From Halocaridina rubra (lineage: Eukaryota > Arthropoda > Malacostraca > Decapoda > Atyidae), in the NCBI GenBank assembly GCA_037179515.1, contig JAXCGZ010007666.1:53501-117500 (forward strand): a stretch of DNA of 64,000 nucleotides, written 5' to 3'. Position 1 is the first letter of the stretch. Every line of letters starts with the position of its first letter. Position numbers and translations under genes: made by a program. The notes beneath the pieces are model-generated. The model was given only the letters and a program-made list of their open reading frames with translations. It was not told where the DNA came from and did not search any database. Shown piece after piece: positions 40,691 to 54,279 of this stretch.

Positions 40691-42426
40691 AGTTGTAGTT
40701 TCGACTGTGTGATTCTACTGGAAATTCATCATTGTAGTGTGTTCTGGGGTTAGCCCATGGATCCTGGTGTCTGTACCTGCCGTTGGATGTGTAACGCTGG
40801 TTTGAGTACGTGCCATGGTATGATCGGGCCTTCCCAAAGTTAGTATGCCTAGGTGAGTGTCTAGGGTTGTAAGAGCCATCACTCCAGGAGAAGTCACTTG
40901 TGCGTGGACGGCGATAAGAGAGGTTTGTATCGTGTCTCTTTCTGTAGTCTCGCGTATAGGGGATTGTTTCATTAGCTCTTTGCTGTTTATTTTGGTATGA
41001 CTGTAGTTTGGGATATTTTGTAAAATACCCAGGTTGTGTCCATTGTTTGCCCCTGCGAAATGGCTGGACAATTGTGTTTGTAAGGCACATATTCAAATCC
41101 TTTCGATATCGTTATTGCGAAGGAAACCCAATTTGGTTTGCGAGAAAGCTCCTTAATCAAGACTTCTTCAGAAGGAATGCCTTGATTTGTCAATGTATTA
41201 TACGTATCTCTCTCTCAAAGGGGTTGCCAGGAATGCGAATATATATTTGAGCTGTAACCCTTGCACTTGCATTTTGGGCAACTGTGGCTGTGGGGGAGAG
41301 GACTTCAATGGAATGTTTAGAATAGAGACTGCTGCTATTTTGTCTTTTCTGTTTTCTTCATTGTTTTGCAGCCTATTGCTGGGTTGGCTATTTGTGCTGC
41401 AAGGTGTAATTTGGTTGTCCTGGTTAGTGATAGTTGCTGTGTTGTTAGGAGTAGTGGAGATTGGCTCTATATCTTCTTCGCTGTTTTGCAACTCTTTACC
41501 AGGTTGGTTGTTTGTGCTGGGAAGAATCTTGTTCTGGTTAGTGCCTGTTGTTGTATTGTTAGGAGTAGTGGGGAAGGACACTGTTGTTTCATCACTATTT
41601 TGTATCCTGTTACTGATTTGATTTGATTATTTATGCTAGATGGTGTATTCAGGTTGTCTTGTTGACTATCACTTTTATCTGGATCTACCTCTTCTTCAAT
41701 ACCACTGTCACATTCGTCTCTCAATGCACTGAAGGAATTGTGAGTAGAGACAGAAAACCTAGTTTGCAAAACCTGAGGGTTGTTGATAGAAGGGACATCA
41801 TCGTTGTTAGGTGACAGCACTGAATTGAGAGGTGGAGATGTTTCTAATAGCAGTTTCAACCTAGAATTATCTCTTTTAAGTAGGACAATGTCAGATTCTA
41901 GCAAACCCACCTTGTGTTGTAAGGCTTTCACCTTTTCAGCATCTGCTTCCAAAATTTTCACCTTATCTGCAAGACTTTCTATCATTCGATGTAGGTCTCC
42001 TAGGTCTTGTGTTTTTTCAGACTCTATGGATTTTACAACCGAAGTTTGAGATTGAAAGAGTTTGTCAAGTTCACCATTCATTGAGATATTCAGGACACTT
42101 GCGCTAAAATGATTATATTTGTAATTATATCTTTTTTTACTCGCTTTTTTATGAAGTGTTTACCACTGTGTTGTGGAAAGAGTTCCACTACTTTTGAAAG
42201 CAATAGTCGACTTGTTTTGTACAGAGTGACATTTTTTTATTTTTTCCAATTCCCTTCTGATGTCCTCACGTGAATATACGAATATTCTGTCCAGAGATGA
42301 TATAAACACCTCGGGAAAATTATCAGTATTTACACATGGAAGGTCAGAAAGGTCAACATTTTCCGATGAGGACATTCTGGTGTGAATGGGAGGGGAACTG
42401 CGGTATGAGGAGAACTGCAGGTTCAC
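40656..42426 (-). pseudogene. LINE ORF1, broken, coiled-coil and Arg/Tyr-rich protein
   Basis: The N-terminal piece starts MSSSENVDLSDLP near 42375. The best preserved part (41467-42081) has a leucine heptad region (LADKVKILEADAEKVKALQ, VGLLESDIVLLKRDN). A Thr/Asn/Ser-rich repeat with NNQPS motifs follows (41198-41581). Then come an SKPNWVSFAI-like folded segment (40987-41193) and a C-terminal Arg/Tyr/Gly-rich tail (40656-41096) likely to bind nucleic acid. At least three frame changes break it. No zinc knuckle is visible. Confidence 0.75.
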
Positions 42427-42710
42427 CTAAGAAAGGTCCTTTTTAGGTCAGTTGCTAGAGGTTGTGGTTGAAATCGGTAACACTGGGAGAGACACTCTCA
42501 ACGGTTTCTGATATGTTATAAGATTATAAGGAATTTTCTTTGTATTTTTTTAAACACTAAAGTTGTAATAATCACTCTGACTTAAATTTGAAGATTTATA
42601 TTTCAGTATGCTTTCGTTAATTTTATAGCTGTGAATTTAAACTCTGTCACTTGATAAACGCAATATTTTCGGGAGCACAATGCGTACCTGTCCTCCCCTC
42701 TCAAATGTTA

Positions 42711-43286
42711 AAACATGTGGAGCAGGCCCTGAATTTCGCATATCATAGGTCAATCGGAGACGCCCCCTATTTCCTAGTGTTTGGGGAAGATCCCAAATTA
42801 CCCTGGGACACATTTGCCCCACAAAAGCTCTTGCCAGTGTATGATATTGAGAGTCTTCGAACGTATGTTGTAAATACCGCCAGAAAAACCTATGAACTTA
42901 CGGCAGCCATCCTGGATAAGCAGAAAGAGAGGTATGCAAAAGAATATGATCTCAGGCATAGTACGAAGAGGCTTGAAGTAAAAGTAGGCGACAGAGTCTA
43001 CGGGAAAAATGTTAACCGCCAGCATAAAATGTCCCCCTTGTATCTAGGTCCTTATCGGGTATTAGAAATAGCACATGATAATATAACCCTTAGAGATTTA
43101 CGCAGTGATAAAATTTGCCATTATCATTCCAGCTTGGTCGTAAAGAAAGAGTGTGAGCTGACACGAAATGACAACAAGAATGTTACACAGCGGTTTCCTG
43201 TATTTGAGAGAGCAAACGTTGATCCACAAGCCGAAGGAACAGGGGAGAAAACAGCGCCCACATGCGCACCTCACTGTAAAAGATAG
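42711..43286 (+). pseudogene. pol of element A: integrase C-terminal part
   Basis: After the LINE the frame continues HVEQALNFAYHRSIGDAPYF, then VFGEDPKLPWDTF and an integrase C-terminal fold (VKVGDRVYGKN, YLGPYRVLEIAHDNITLRDL). It ends with KKECELTRNDNKNVTQ and a stop at 43286. No chromodomain is recognised. The segment KKECELTRND is also preserved in element B near 51125. Confidence 0.88.
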
Positions 43287-44606
43287 TCAGCTGCAGCCCT
43301 GAAGGCAAACCTCGGGCAGTATAAGAGCAGAAAAAAAAATAAACAAAAGGGTGGTACTAGTAAAAGTACCCAACCGTGCGTAAGTATGAGTAAACAGACG
43401 GAACAGTTATATGGCGAACTTCCCCTTGTTTCCGGATGTAATTTTGTTGTATAGTAATTCAAATAAGTCAAATTCGAGATAGTAGAAGAATATATATATT
43501 TTCTGTTTTAATTTTTCAAGTACAACTCCTTAAGAGCTTATGAAACCTAAGCAAAATGCATTCTTTAATGTTGCAAATGAAATATGATTCTGTTGTTATT
43601 AGTGCATACACAGAGACAGACTTTTTATATTTTTTCAGATTCCCGTTTTTGTTATATAGTTTTTTTTGTGTGAAGAAACACCTTTACTATCTTTATCCCT
43701 TTGATATATATTATAATTAAAGAGTTTTGAAAAAGATTATCTACAGATAATTATTGTTAATTACTATCATTGTCGTGAAATTAATAATTACATTTGAGCT
43801 AATTAAGATAATTAAGATTATTAGAGATTATATGTTGAGTCTGAAATTTAATAAATTAATAATACTTAATTCCTCTTGAGTTGATCATTACGAAAGGATA
43901 ATTGTAATTTTGCTGATAGTAGTAGAGATATTGTCACAATAGATAAGGATGTGTATGCTATTTCAGTAAAGTCCTTTGCAATATTAAACAGAAAGGAATG
44001 GACTTATGCTTCGAGGTTTCTGCAGTTGTACACTAAGTTCTTTTGTTTTTTGTTAAATTGGGGAATAAAAATAGCCCTCTGAAAATAAACATAAAACTCT
44101 ACCAATAGTCATTGCTCATGCTTGTTCACTTTCATTTGTTTATTTATTCTTTTGTTATGTAGGGATACTCCGTGATAATTTATTTATATTTTAATTTCAG
44201 TGCAGGTAAAGGAAGGAAGCCTGTCTCCACCTGACCATGCGGGTGGAAACCGCGAAGTATTTCAAGGTCGCCCAGTCAACCCTTTATTCTCCACCCTTCC
44301 CATCTCTCTCACTCTCCTATCTTTCACTCTACTCTGAGACTGACATGGGCTCCTCCCGAGGCTAAGAAAATGTTGCTGTCATTGATTCTTTTTTTTTTGT
44401 TTTTTTTTTCCAGCAAAGCTAGGCGATAATTGTGTCTACTTTTTATTTCAGTTGTTAAATTTTTGCATGCTGTTATTGCATAAATACTGATAAGACATCG
44501 GTAGTACCGACTTTTGCATAAATATATTTGCCACATATCGCAACTGTTTAGAGAGTAGATATAACTCCCATTGACAAATTGGGGAACCCGAAGGTTGCCG
44601 CTTATG

Positions 44607-44729
<123 letters not shown>

Positions 44730-44826
44730 GACAGCAGGAATTCGAATAGTGAAAGAGACTGTGTTAGAATGAGCATTACTATGAAATATAAGTGTAGAAC
44801 TCTGTTCTTACCCTGAATGCCAGTCT

Positions 44827-45900
44827 CATAAGAACATAAGAATAGAGGACACTGCAACATGCCTACTGGCACACACGAGGCAGCTCCATTTTTGAATTGT
44901 ATTTTCAGCATGTCTAACCTATTCTATTCTACTCTACTTATTTATTCTATTTTTCTGTTTATGATTTTTCTAATAAGCACTAACCTATTCATACCCACCC
45001 TACCTCTGTCATATGTCTATCTAATCTACATTTGAAGGTGTCTAAGGTATTGGCATTTACTATCCTACTAGGAAGCTTGTTCCATGCATCAGCTACTCTA
45101 TTACCAAACCAATTTTTACCAATTTCCCTTCTGAACCTAAATTTATCAAGCTTAAATCCATTATTACGAGTTCTGGTTTGATCATGAATTTTTAAAACTT
45201 TATTAATATCTCCCTTGTTAATCCCTTTAAACCATTTATACACTTCAATCATATCCCCCCTAACTCTTCGCCTCTCTAGAGAATGTAGATTAAGTTTTTT
45301 TAATCTGTCCTCATATGGTAGATTTCTGATTTGTGTATCATCTTGGTCATTCTTCGCTGCACTCTCTCCAAGGATTCAATTTCCATTCTATAATAGGGTG
45401 ACCAGAATTGCACAGCATAATCTAAATGGGGTCTAACTAATGCAAGATAGAGCTGCAAAATAACTTTTTCCGTCCTATTGCTAACGCTTCTTGAGATAAA
45501 TCCTAAAATTCTGTTTGCTTTATTTCTGACTGCTGTGCATTGCTCTCTTGGCTTAAGACTACTACTCACAAGAACTCCCAAATCCCTTTCACACTGAGAA
45601 CTCATGATTTCATGGTTATTTAGCTTATAACTAGTATTGTCTTTTATAGTACCCATTTTAACTATTTTACATTTTTCAACATTAAATTCCATTTGCCATT
45701 TGTCCGACCATTCAGATAATCTATTTAGATCTTCCTGTAAAGCATGAATGTCTTCTTTTCCATTTATAGTTCTACCTATTTTAGTGTCGTCTGCGAATTT
45801 ACTTAGGTTACTACTGATATCCGAATCCAAGAGAAGAGCAAACCCCATAGTCCTCGACAGCGCCTGGAGGACACGAAGGAAGAATCGTTCCTCCAAGAAC
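44827..45900 (-). pseudogene. CR1/L2-type LINE ORF2 fragment inserted in element A
   Basis: On the minus strand it starts in RT just before SNLSKFADDTKIG (catalytic Asp pair), continues through SEWSDKWQMEFNVEKCKIV, VRPHLDYAVQFWSPYY and a frameshift near 45290. It ends with NANTLDTFKCRLDRHM. The 3' tip is ATTCTTATG-TTCTTATG, the short direct repeat style of CR1/L2 tails. Element B lacks this insert. Confidence 0.85.
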
Positions 45901-46546
45901 AGCGGAATTAGTTTTAAGCCCTAATTTTAAGACAAATCAATGCCCCATAGTAACATGATAGGCATAGAAATGATAGCATGAGGTTTCCTATAGTAATTAC
46001 CATATATGTTATTGACTATTGCATTTAAAATGTCCATACCTGCTAATACTCCACATAATTTGTTTGCTAATGTTCTACATGATTCATATTTTCACTGTAA
46101 CTAACCAAATTTTGTAAATCTTTAAAGAAAAAAAAAAGGAGATATATAGATAAAGTAACGTTGTGATCTAAACTGGCTTTTGATCTTAATCAATGTTTGA
46201 TAATGATTAATTATATACTGTAATCATAATGATTAAGTTTTTTTTTTTTTCTTAGTATAGGAACATGTTGATATTAAAGATTTACCACAAAGAAATAGAC
46301 GCCCTGCATGCTCTAGATCGTCCAGACAAGTTCGTCTGTAAGATTATTATTAAGCTATAAGAATAATGCTATGTTCCAGTAATCTGTTTAGAAGCTCATA
46401 GAAATAGGAATTCTTAGATAATAGCTTAAATAATTCGGACCCCGATTTTATTGTAAACTAATGTCTGTTAGGATATATAAAAGAGCTCTCAAAAGATAGC
46501 CCATGCTGCTGCTGAAATAGAGAAATTTCAGTTTGGCTGAGGGGGA

Positions 46547-47718
<1,172 letters not shown>

Positions 47719-47728
47719 CACACACACG

Positions 47729-47796
<68 letters not shown>
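47719..47796. repeat. (CA)n then (TA)n microsatellite
   Basis: CA repeats (about 47719-47748) pass into TA repeats (47749-47796). Confidence 0.95.
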
Positions 47797-47799
<3 letters not shown>

Positions 47800-47875
47800 C
47801 CCCCCCTTATCGCGGTAGTTCAGCTCCGGGACCCGGCGCGAGACAGGAAAACCGCGAAGTAGGAACACATTTAAA
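47797..47875 (-). repeat. solo Tigger-type terminal inverted repeat
   Basis: CCCTTATCGCGGTAGTTCAG, CCGGGACCCGGCGCGAG and ACCGCGAAGTAGGAACAC match the Tigger end at 5229-5309 in inverse order. No transposase is attached; it passes into an A-rich stretch and the arm of an inverted-repeat element. Confidence 0.7.
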
Positions 47876-48101
47876 AAAAAATAAATAAATAAATAAAAAT
47901 TTAAAGATGACAGGCCAAAAATGATAAAATAAAACGGCCTTTATCAGGCTGTAAAGAGAAACAGAGATGGAGAGTGTAATGACCTGTCAGATGTGAAGGG
48001 AATATAAAAGATGTGTAATGAATATCCAGCTCTCTGCTGGGTTTACTATACCTCTGCATTACTTTCATGATGTCTATTCTAAAAATTCTCTTTAGATCTT
48101 A

Positions 48102-48133
<32 letters not shown>

Positions 48134-48198
48134 GGCAATAATAATTTTCATTTCATGATGATTGGCGAGATTATTATTATTATTATTATTATTATTGA
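47876..48198 (+). mobile_element. inverted-repeat (foldback) element, left arm
   Basis: An A-rich start is followed by AGATGGAGAGTGTAATGACC, CTCTCTGCTGGGTTTACTAT, TTTAGATCTT and (ATT)n, GGCAATAATAATTTTCATTT and a second (ATT)n. It is the inverse of 55260-55560. Element B is inserted at 48199, so the two arms are now 6.8 kb apart. Confidence 0.8.
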
Positions 48199-48913
48199 TG
48201 TCGCGTGACTGAAGTTTTGCTGAAGCCAGAATCTGAAACTGCAACAAGTCGTGAAGAGAAACGTGAGAGACTAGAGGTCAAGGGTGAAATAGAATACTCT
48301 CCCAGTTGTTTATCTGGGTACGATAAACGGATCCAGGGGGCTTAGCACCTGGCTGGATCCATAGGGCTTAGCACCTGGCTGAACCCAGGTGCTTTAGCAT
48401 AGGGCTTAGCCACCCAGCGTCAAGTGCCTCAAGAGTGTGGGAAAGACCCAGAAGGTGGCCCTGCCCAAAACCACAAGTAACCCTATATGCCCTGGAGGGA
48501 TACCCAATAGCCACACACTGACCTGGAACTCTTCCGTTCTATAGGCCAACTTAAATAGCCCATCCCCCAAGAGGAGGGACCTCTCTTTGAACCTGAAGGC
48601 AATTGGCAGAAGTAGAATTAGCGACACGCCCTGCCCTTTGGGGTATTTCAAGCATCCCCATGGCAGCCAGAAAGCAGTCAGAGAGCGACAGTTAACCAGA
48701 ATCTTACCAGGGGTACGAATAGATCATAGATTTTGATAGTCATAGGGTGGGGGGGGCATTGAGGCATCGAAGATGTTAGAATAAACTAAGATAAAGGAAC
48801 CACTGCTTGTCCATTCTTACCTTGCACCCTTCTGGTACTAATATTGACGTAGTTAGAAGAATTCATTACGACAACTGGTGACACGCGGTGGAATAGTAAC
48901 TAACTTTACGACA
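48199..48913 (+). repeat. 5' LTR of gypsy element B
   Basis: It is 715 bp with tips TGTCG...CGACA and AATAAA at 48780-48785. It matches 54280-54984 with about 20-25 substitutions by eye. Near its 3' end is a second CATTACGACA (48873) followed by TGGTGACACGCGGTGG, a primer-site-like stretch now inside the LTR. Confidence 0.9.
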
Positions 48914-49003
48914 ACTGGTGGCAGTGGTGGGATCAGACGCATGGAAAACGTACGAAGAGACTCTCATATCAGAAGAATCCAGTGCGAAGAAAAGAAAATA
49001 AGA

Positions 49004-49618
49004 ATGGCAAACGCAGAAATCCAACATCTCCAAATTCAAGAAATGAGTAACGAGGCAAAACACCGGAGAATTCTCGAACTGGAGGAGCACGTGCGGCGCC
49101 TACAAACTCCTGCCGACGCTGCTCCGTCGAGAAGGAACTTGGTCAACGCCGACAGAGAAACCGAAGCCTCAAACATCGACGAACAGCCTGCCGCTCCGAG
49201 CCCCGTGGTGACACAGGGAACGCAGCAGGACAAGCCCCCACCCCGTGCCCTAGTTGTAAAGGCGCCTCGAGTCAAAAATTCACCTTTATACCTCGACGGC
49301 ACAAATGTAAAAGACCTCGAATGTCCGTCCATAATTCCCGCTGCCGACTTCCTGAAATACTTGGGTCTGCGGATGAGAAGTGACGAGTGGTCAAACAGAG
49401 AATATTATGAAACTTTTAAGGAACTATTCCTAAGATATTTCTTAGTAAGCCGAAGTGTGACCGGGGCATTGAGTGAAAATGCCCATTACAAGAAATATAA
49501 GTTGCCGGATCCGACCAAGAAGATGGCGATTCATCGATTTTACTCGAGAGAAGAAGGAGAACCCCCTCCTTCCTTGCCTTCTGCCGTGAAGTTCTTCAGG
49601 ACCACCTCCTTAAAATAG
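49004..49618 (+). pseudogene. gag of gypsy element B, truncated
   Basis: From MANAEIQHLQ it matches the N-terminal part of gag in A (ELEEHVRRLQTPADAAPSRR, NIDEQPAAPSPVVTQG, SPLYLDGTNVKDLECPS, LGLRMRSDEW) and is open to 49618. The middle and both zinc knuckles are missing. The last 60 residues are not seen in A's gag. The open frame extends upstream to 48878, but the shared Met is the better start. It would make a short N-terminal gag protein of about 204 residues. Confidence 0.8.
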
Positions 49619-49760
49619 CTAAGTATTTGTGATCTGTATCCAGTGAGTAATGGGACAATTAGTAAAAGAAATTGAGGTCGGTGGACGCCGCCATTTTATC
49701 TTGTAGTTATGCTTTGACTCAGCCAACCCGCCTATAAGGGGTGTGGCGCCTAATAAGTTG
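49619..49760 (+). pseudogene. protease remnant of element B
   Basis: TCCAGTGAGTAATGGGAC, GAAATTGAGGTCGGTGGAC and TTTGACTCAGCC line up with the protease of A at 34410-34500. The active-site Asp-Thr-Gly codons are mutated. No open frame remains. Confidence 0.65.
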
Positions 49761-50839
49761 ATAAAAGTAGAATTTCTGTACCCATTACTAACATGGATAA
49801 TTTGTACTAATAGCTATAAGAAGTAATGAATCCCCATTTTTTTATTATATGAATAATATAAAGTAATTGCGTTTAAAGGGTGTTCCATTTATTTGTATTA
49901 ATGCCTAGATTGAATTTTAAGAACGCGAATGTATCGATTTTTAATTGACAAATTTAATGCACGTGAAATCACTATTATGGTATAAGAATTATAGTGTAAG
50001 AATTATAGTGAGTAATATACTTGAATCTGCTTTTAAGGTTTTACTTAGAACACGTGTGATTTCCAAGAAAGGAATGCGGAAGTGACCAATCGATCTCCCA
50101 ACCTCGTTATTATAAATATGTAGTAATTGTACTGATCATTGATATTTAAAGTACGTGTAAAGTCATTTTTATATTAATCTCTTAAAGTGTAATATTTTGG
50201 AGTGAGAAAAGAAAGACATAAATGACAGATCGTTCTTTTAATGTTATTATGATGAAGAGATTAATATTACGATACTTGTGTGGCATTGCATTTGGAAGAA
50301 TAAGAAATTTTGTGATATTGTTTAGAGATGAGGTTTTTTTTTATTTCGCGCTACGCAGGCGAAAATAAAAGTAAATTCGAGTGAATTTGTGCTGTCCTGG
50401 AATAGGGGAGGATTTTCAGTGTCACCCAAATGTAGCTTCAAGGGAGTAGAATGTTTGTTTGTTTGTTGTTAGAATGGGACCTAGGACTGGTGAGGCAGTC
50501 TTGTGACCGCACGGCCCAACCGAGATTTCACCTTTACTCTCCTTCAGAGGGATCGGGGAAAGAAAACCAACGCGTTGTAAATAGAAGGAACTTTACAGAG
50601 AGAAAGGGAATGCAAGTTTGAATGTGATATAGCGAATGTGATAGCGAATGAGTATGCCTGACCGGGGGTATAATGGGGGGGGGTTGCTCTAGGGTGTGAA
50701 ATCGCGGAAAGCACCGTTAGGAAGCATGATTGAGGGAGTCAGCGAGGATTGTTCCCCTGCCCCACCGGGTCCTTCTGCATGCCATATCAGAGTATATTTA
50801 TGGGAGGTGATGCGTTGTGGCAATATCTATTGAGAGATA
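49761..50839. other. degraded internal region of element B, not assigned
   Basis: It is AT-rich with no frame and no clear match to A by eye. It stands where protease end, RT and RNase H should be, and is far shorter than the more than 2 kb of A. A GTTTGTTTGTTGTTAG stretch near 50453 could be a scar of another insertion. Confidence 0.45.
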
Positions 50840-51197
50840 TTTTTGAGAAAATGATTCTCCACCTGCCCAGATATGGTTGAGATGCCAAGTTAGTTTATTT
50901 TTGTTTCGTCCCCTACTCCGCCAATGAGATTATTATTCGATTTCCGAGAGTTCCAAGATAGATATTACGTGATAAAGGACGTGAATCTATGAATGATTCT
51001 TTATTTTCTTTGCTAGCTGCAGTATATACATTATTTGTCTGAAGAGATATGTTAGATTGATAAAATAAAACTTTGCGAGTTTTAGCCATGATAATGTTTA
51101 TCAAAATTATTTCAGCTTGGTCATAAAGAAAGAGTGTGAGCTGACACGAAATGACAAGAATGTCACCCAGCCGTTTCCCGTATTTGAGATAGTAGAA

Positions 51198-51200
<3 letters not shown>
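50840..51200 (+). pseudogene. integrase remnants of element B
   Basis: Short pieces align in order with A: CCACCTGCCCAGATATGG (50862-50879; PPAQIW in A), GATAAAGGACGTGAATCTAT (50971-50990; DNGRKFM in A), and KKECELTRND at 51123-51152 ending with VTQPFPVFE. Nearly all coding between them is lost. Confidence 0.75.

Positions 51201-51284
<84 letters not shown>
51201..51284. repeat. (TA)n microsatellite inside element B
   Basis: About 84 bp of TA after GTAGAAGAATA. The same place in element A (43481-43500) has only AATATATATATTTT. Confidence 0.97.
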
Positions 51285-51287
<3 letters not shown>

Positions 51288-54279
51288 TCTGTTTTAATTG
51301 TTCATGTACAATGCCTTACGAGATTATGAAACTTAAGCAAAATGCATTCTTTATTGTTGCGAATGAAATATACTTTTTGTTTTTATTATTGCATACAGAG
51401 ACAGACTTTTTATATTTTTTCAGATTCCCGTTTTTTATATATAATTCTTTTTGTATTGAAGAAATCTTTAAAAATCTTAATCCCTTGGATATAATATAAT
51501 TAAAGAGTTTTGGAAAAGAGTATCTAGAGATAATTATGGTTAATCCCTATCATTGTCATGAATTTAAGATTACAATTGATCTAATTAAGATAATTGAGAT
51601 TCTCCGAGATTATATGTTGAGTTTTAAATTTAAAATTAATGATACTTAAGTCCTTTTAAGACGTGTGTTAAGAAAAAGATATTTGTACTTTTGTTGATAG
51701 TAGTAGAGATATTGTCACATATAATTTTAATCTTTGGCTTAGTTTTCTCAGAGAATGTTGCCTTATAGAGAGTGTGTGCTTCGACTCAACCCTCTGATCT
51801 ATAGCAAGAAAAGGATTGTCATTATAGACAAGGATGTGTATGCTATTACAGTAAAGTCCTTTGCTATTAAACAGAAAGGAATGGATTTATGCTTCGATGT
51901 TTCTGCAGTTGTACACTAAATTATTTGTTTTTTGTTTTTTTCTTTCTAGATGTTAGAAAATGATTGCAGTTGCACTCTGTCCCTTTGTACAGTAGGGCAG
52001 GAAGTTAAGTCATAAAGAAATGCCCTACAAGCAAAAATTATGCTTTTTTTTTTGAAGAAAAAATCTCTCTCTCTCTCTCTCTACTCTGAGACAGACAGAT
52101 GCTTCTTCCGATGCTACGAGAATGTTGCCATCATTGATTCTTTTTTTGTTTTTTTTTCCAGCGAAGCTAGGCGATGCTTGTGCCTACATTTCATTGCAGT
52201 TGATAAATTGTTGCATGCTGTTATTGCATAAATACTGATAAGACATCGGTAGTACCGACATTTGCATAAATATTTTTACCACATGTCGCAACTGTTTAGA
52301 GAATAGATAAAACTCCCATTGACAAATTGGGGAGCCCGAAAGTTGCCACTTATGCTCTATATATACATATATTATGACAGCAGGAATTTGAATAGTAAAA
52401 GAGACTGTGTTAGAATGAGCATTACTATGAACTACATGTACAGAACTCTGTTCTTACTTCTGAATGCCAGTCTCCGTTGTATATATATGGCTATTCCTGA
52501 TTTAGTATTTTTATTTTATTTTGTTATTATTCTTATTTTGATCATGATTATTAGTAATGTTATGTATCAGTTTCTCAGCTAAGTCCTAAGTATCTTGGAA
52601 TACTAATCTAGTTGTGTAGACACATACCTTCCATTAACACCCATTTCTAGGCAGCCCCGACCTGCAAGTTCTAAAAGTCTTTAGATTTTGTTCCTTCTCA
52701 AACAAGTCCCTGTTGCCCATTGAATAGAGATTGCAAGCACTTGCAGTTGCAGGGGAGGCAAAGTATGGCCATTGTTGGTACCCTGAAGTCATAGGGAACC
52801 TTTCTTACAACTGTAGTAGTGACATAGGTTCAAATTTTCATCCCGAGGTCTGCTTCGAAGGTACGTGTGGATTGCAGTACTGAAGAGAAATCGCTGTGAC
52901 GTTGCAGGTCTCCTACAGGGGGGTCTTGGTCAAGATCGGCCCGAGGGTAGGACGAAAAAGCCAGGCTGGAGGGGTTTGGAAGATGCATCGATCGCTTCCT
53001 CTTTGTCTTGCCTATCTTAGAAAGAAGATAATATGTGGTAGTGTACGAACCTGGGCCTGCAGTGAAGACGGCGGGGGAGTGAAAAAATGAGGACACAAGG
53101 AAACCGTTTTATAACGCCTAGCAAAAATTTCATGAGCAAGGGAGGGAAACAAAAGTCTCTAACAGCTTAATTTTACTTTATTTCTGTAAAAGAAATGATG
53201 AAATCCCAGAAAAAAAGGGAATTCCCATACATGTCCTAACTGTAGTGAAAAGAGAAAAAAAGAAGTCTTTTAAAACATCTTAATAATACCTTTAGAAGCC
53301 ACGTAAACGCGTTGATGGGATCCAAACAGAAAGAAAAGGGAATCCCTATACATGTCCAAACTTCAGGAAGAAAGAAAGGAAGGGTATGGAAAATCCCTTA
53401 TTAGTTGTTGAAAAAACAACCCACGTTTTAGAACTGAAAGAAAAAAAGGGGAAAGAAAAGGTCCCCACCGTCTTTGACCACCATTTCTTTTTTTATTTGT
53501 TTTACTAGCTTTAAGATAATTTTAAGCGAAAACTCAAAGACTCCTTTAAATATAGTTTTGAATAAGTGCCATTGATAAATTGTATGATTTGCACCAATAG
53601 TAATAAGTTGTTTTTCGCCTAAATAATATAATTGTTTTGCTTTAGCATTATCATTGTTTGAATCATGATTTAATCTTTGTGTTCATTAAGTTTTCATATC
53701 AGTTTGTCTCTGAATAGTAATTGCATATTGAAATGATTAATGTTTTTTGGCTTTTCACATCGTAACAAATATTTTGTTTCAGGAGTAGTTTTTTAAGGCC
53801 TAATTTTAAGACAAATCAATGTCCCATAGTAACGATAGGAATAGAAATTATAAGATTAGGTTGCTTATAGAAATTACCATCTATCGCATTTTAAACGTTC
53901 GTACATGCTAATGTTCTACATGATTCATATTTTTACTGTAACTAACCAACTTTTGTAAATCATTTGAAAAAGGCGGGAAGTAGATAAATTAACGTTATGA
54001 TCTAAACTAACTTGTGATCTTAATTAATGTTTGATAATGATTAGTTACACACTGAAATCCTAATGATTATGGTTATTTTTATTTTTTAAATATAGGAATA
54101 TGTTTGTACTAAAGATTGTTTAGGGTTCATAGAAATAGGAATTCTTAGATAATAGCTTAAATAATTCGGCCCCATTTTTATTGTAAACTAGTGTTAGCTA
54201 GGATATATCCAAGAGCTCTCAAAAAAATAGCCCATGCTTCGACTGAAATAAAAGATATTTCAGTTTTGGTTGGGAGGGA
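51285..54279 (+). other. 3' non-coding region of element B
   Basis: It aligns with the 3' region of A from TGTTTTAATT onward. It keeps the TCGGTA-G-TACCGA inverted repeat (about 52247-52259) and ends in a purine-rich GGGAGGGA (54272-54279) before the LTR. The stretch 52478-53770 has no match in A, where the LINE fragment sits instead. No gene recognised. Confidence 0.7.

Larger units (their letters stand above)
37562..42710 (-). mobile_element. full-length two-ORF CR1/L2-group LINE inserted in integrase
   Basis: On the minus strand it runs from about 42710 (5' end) to the GTTT-repeat tail at 37562. The integrase reading frame fits back together across it (LHLK / LKHVEQALNF), with a possible AAAC duplication that merges with the tail. 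It is about 118 bp longer at the 5' end than the sister copy at 12389. Confidence 0.88.
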
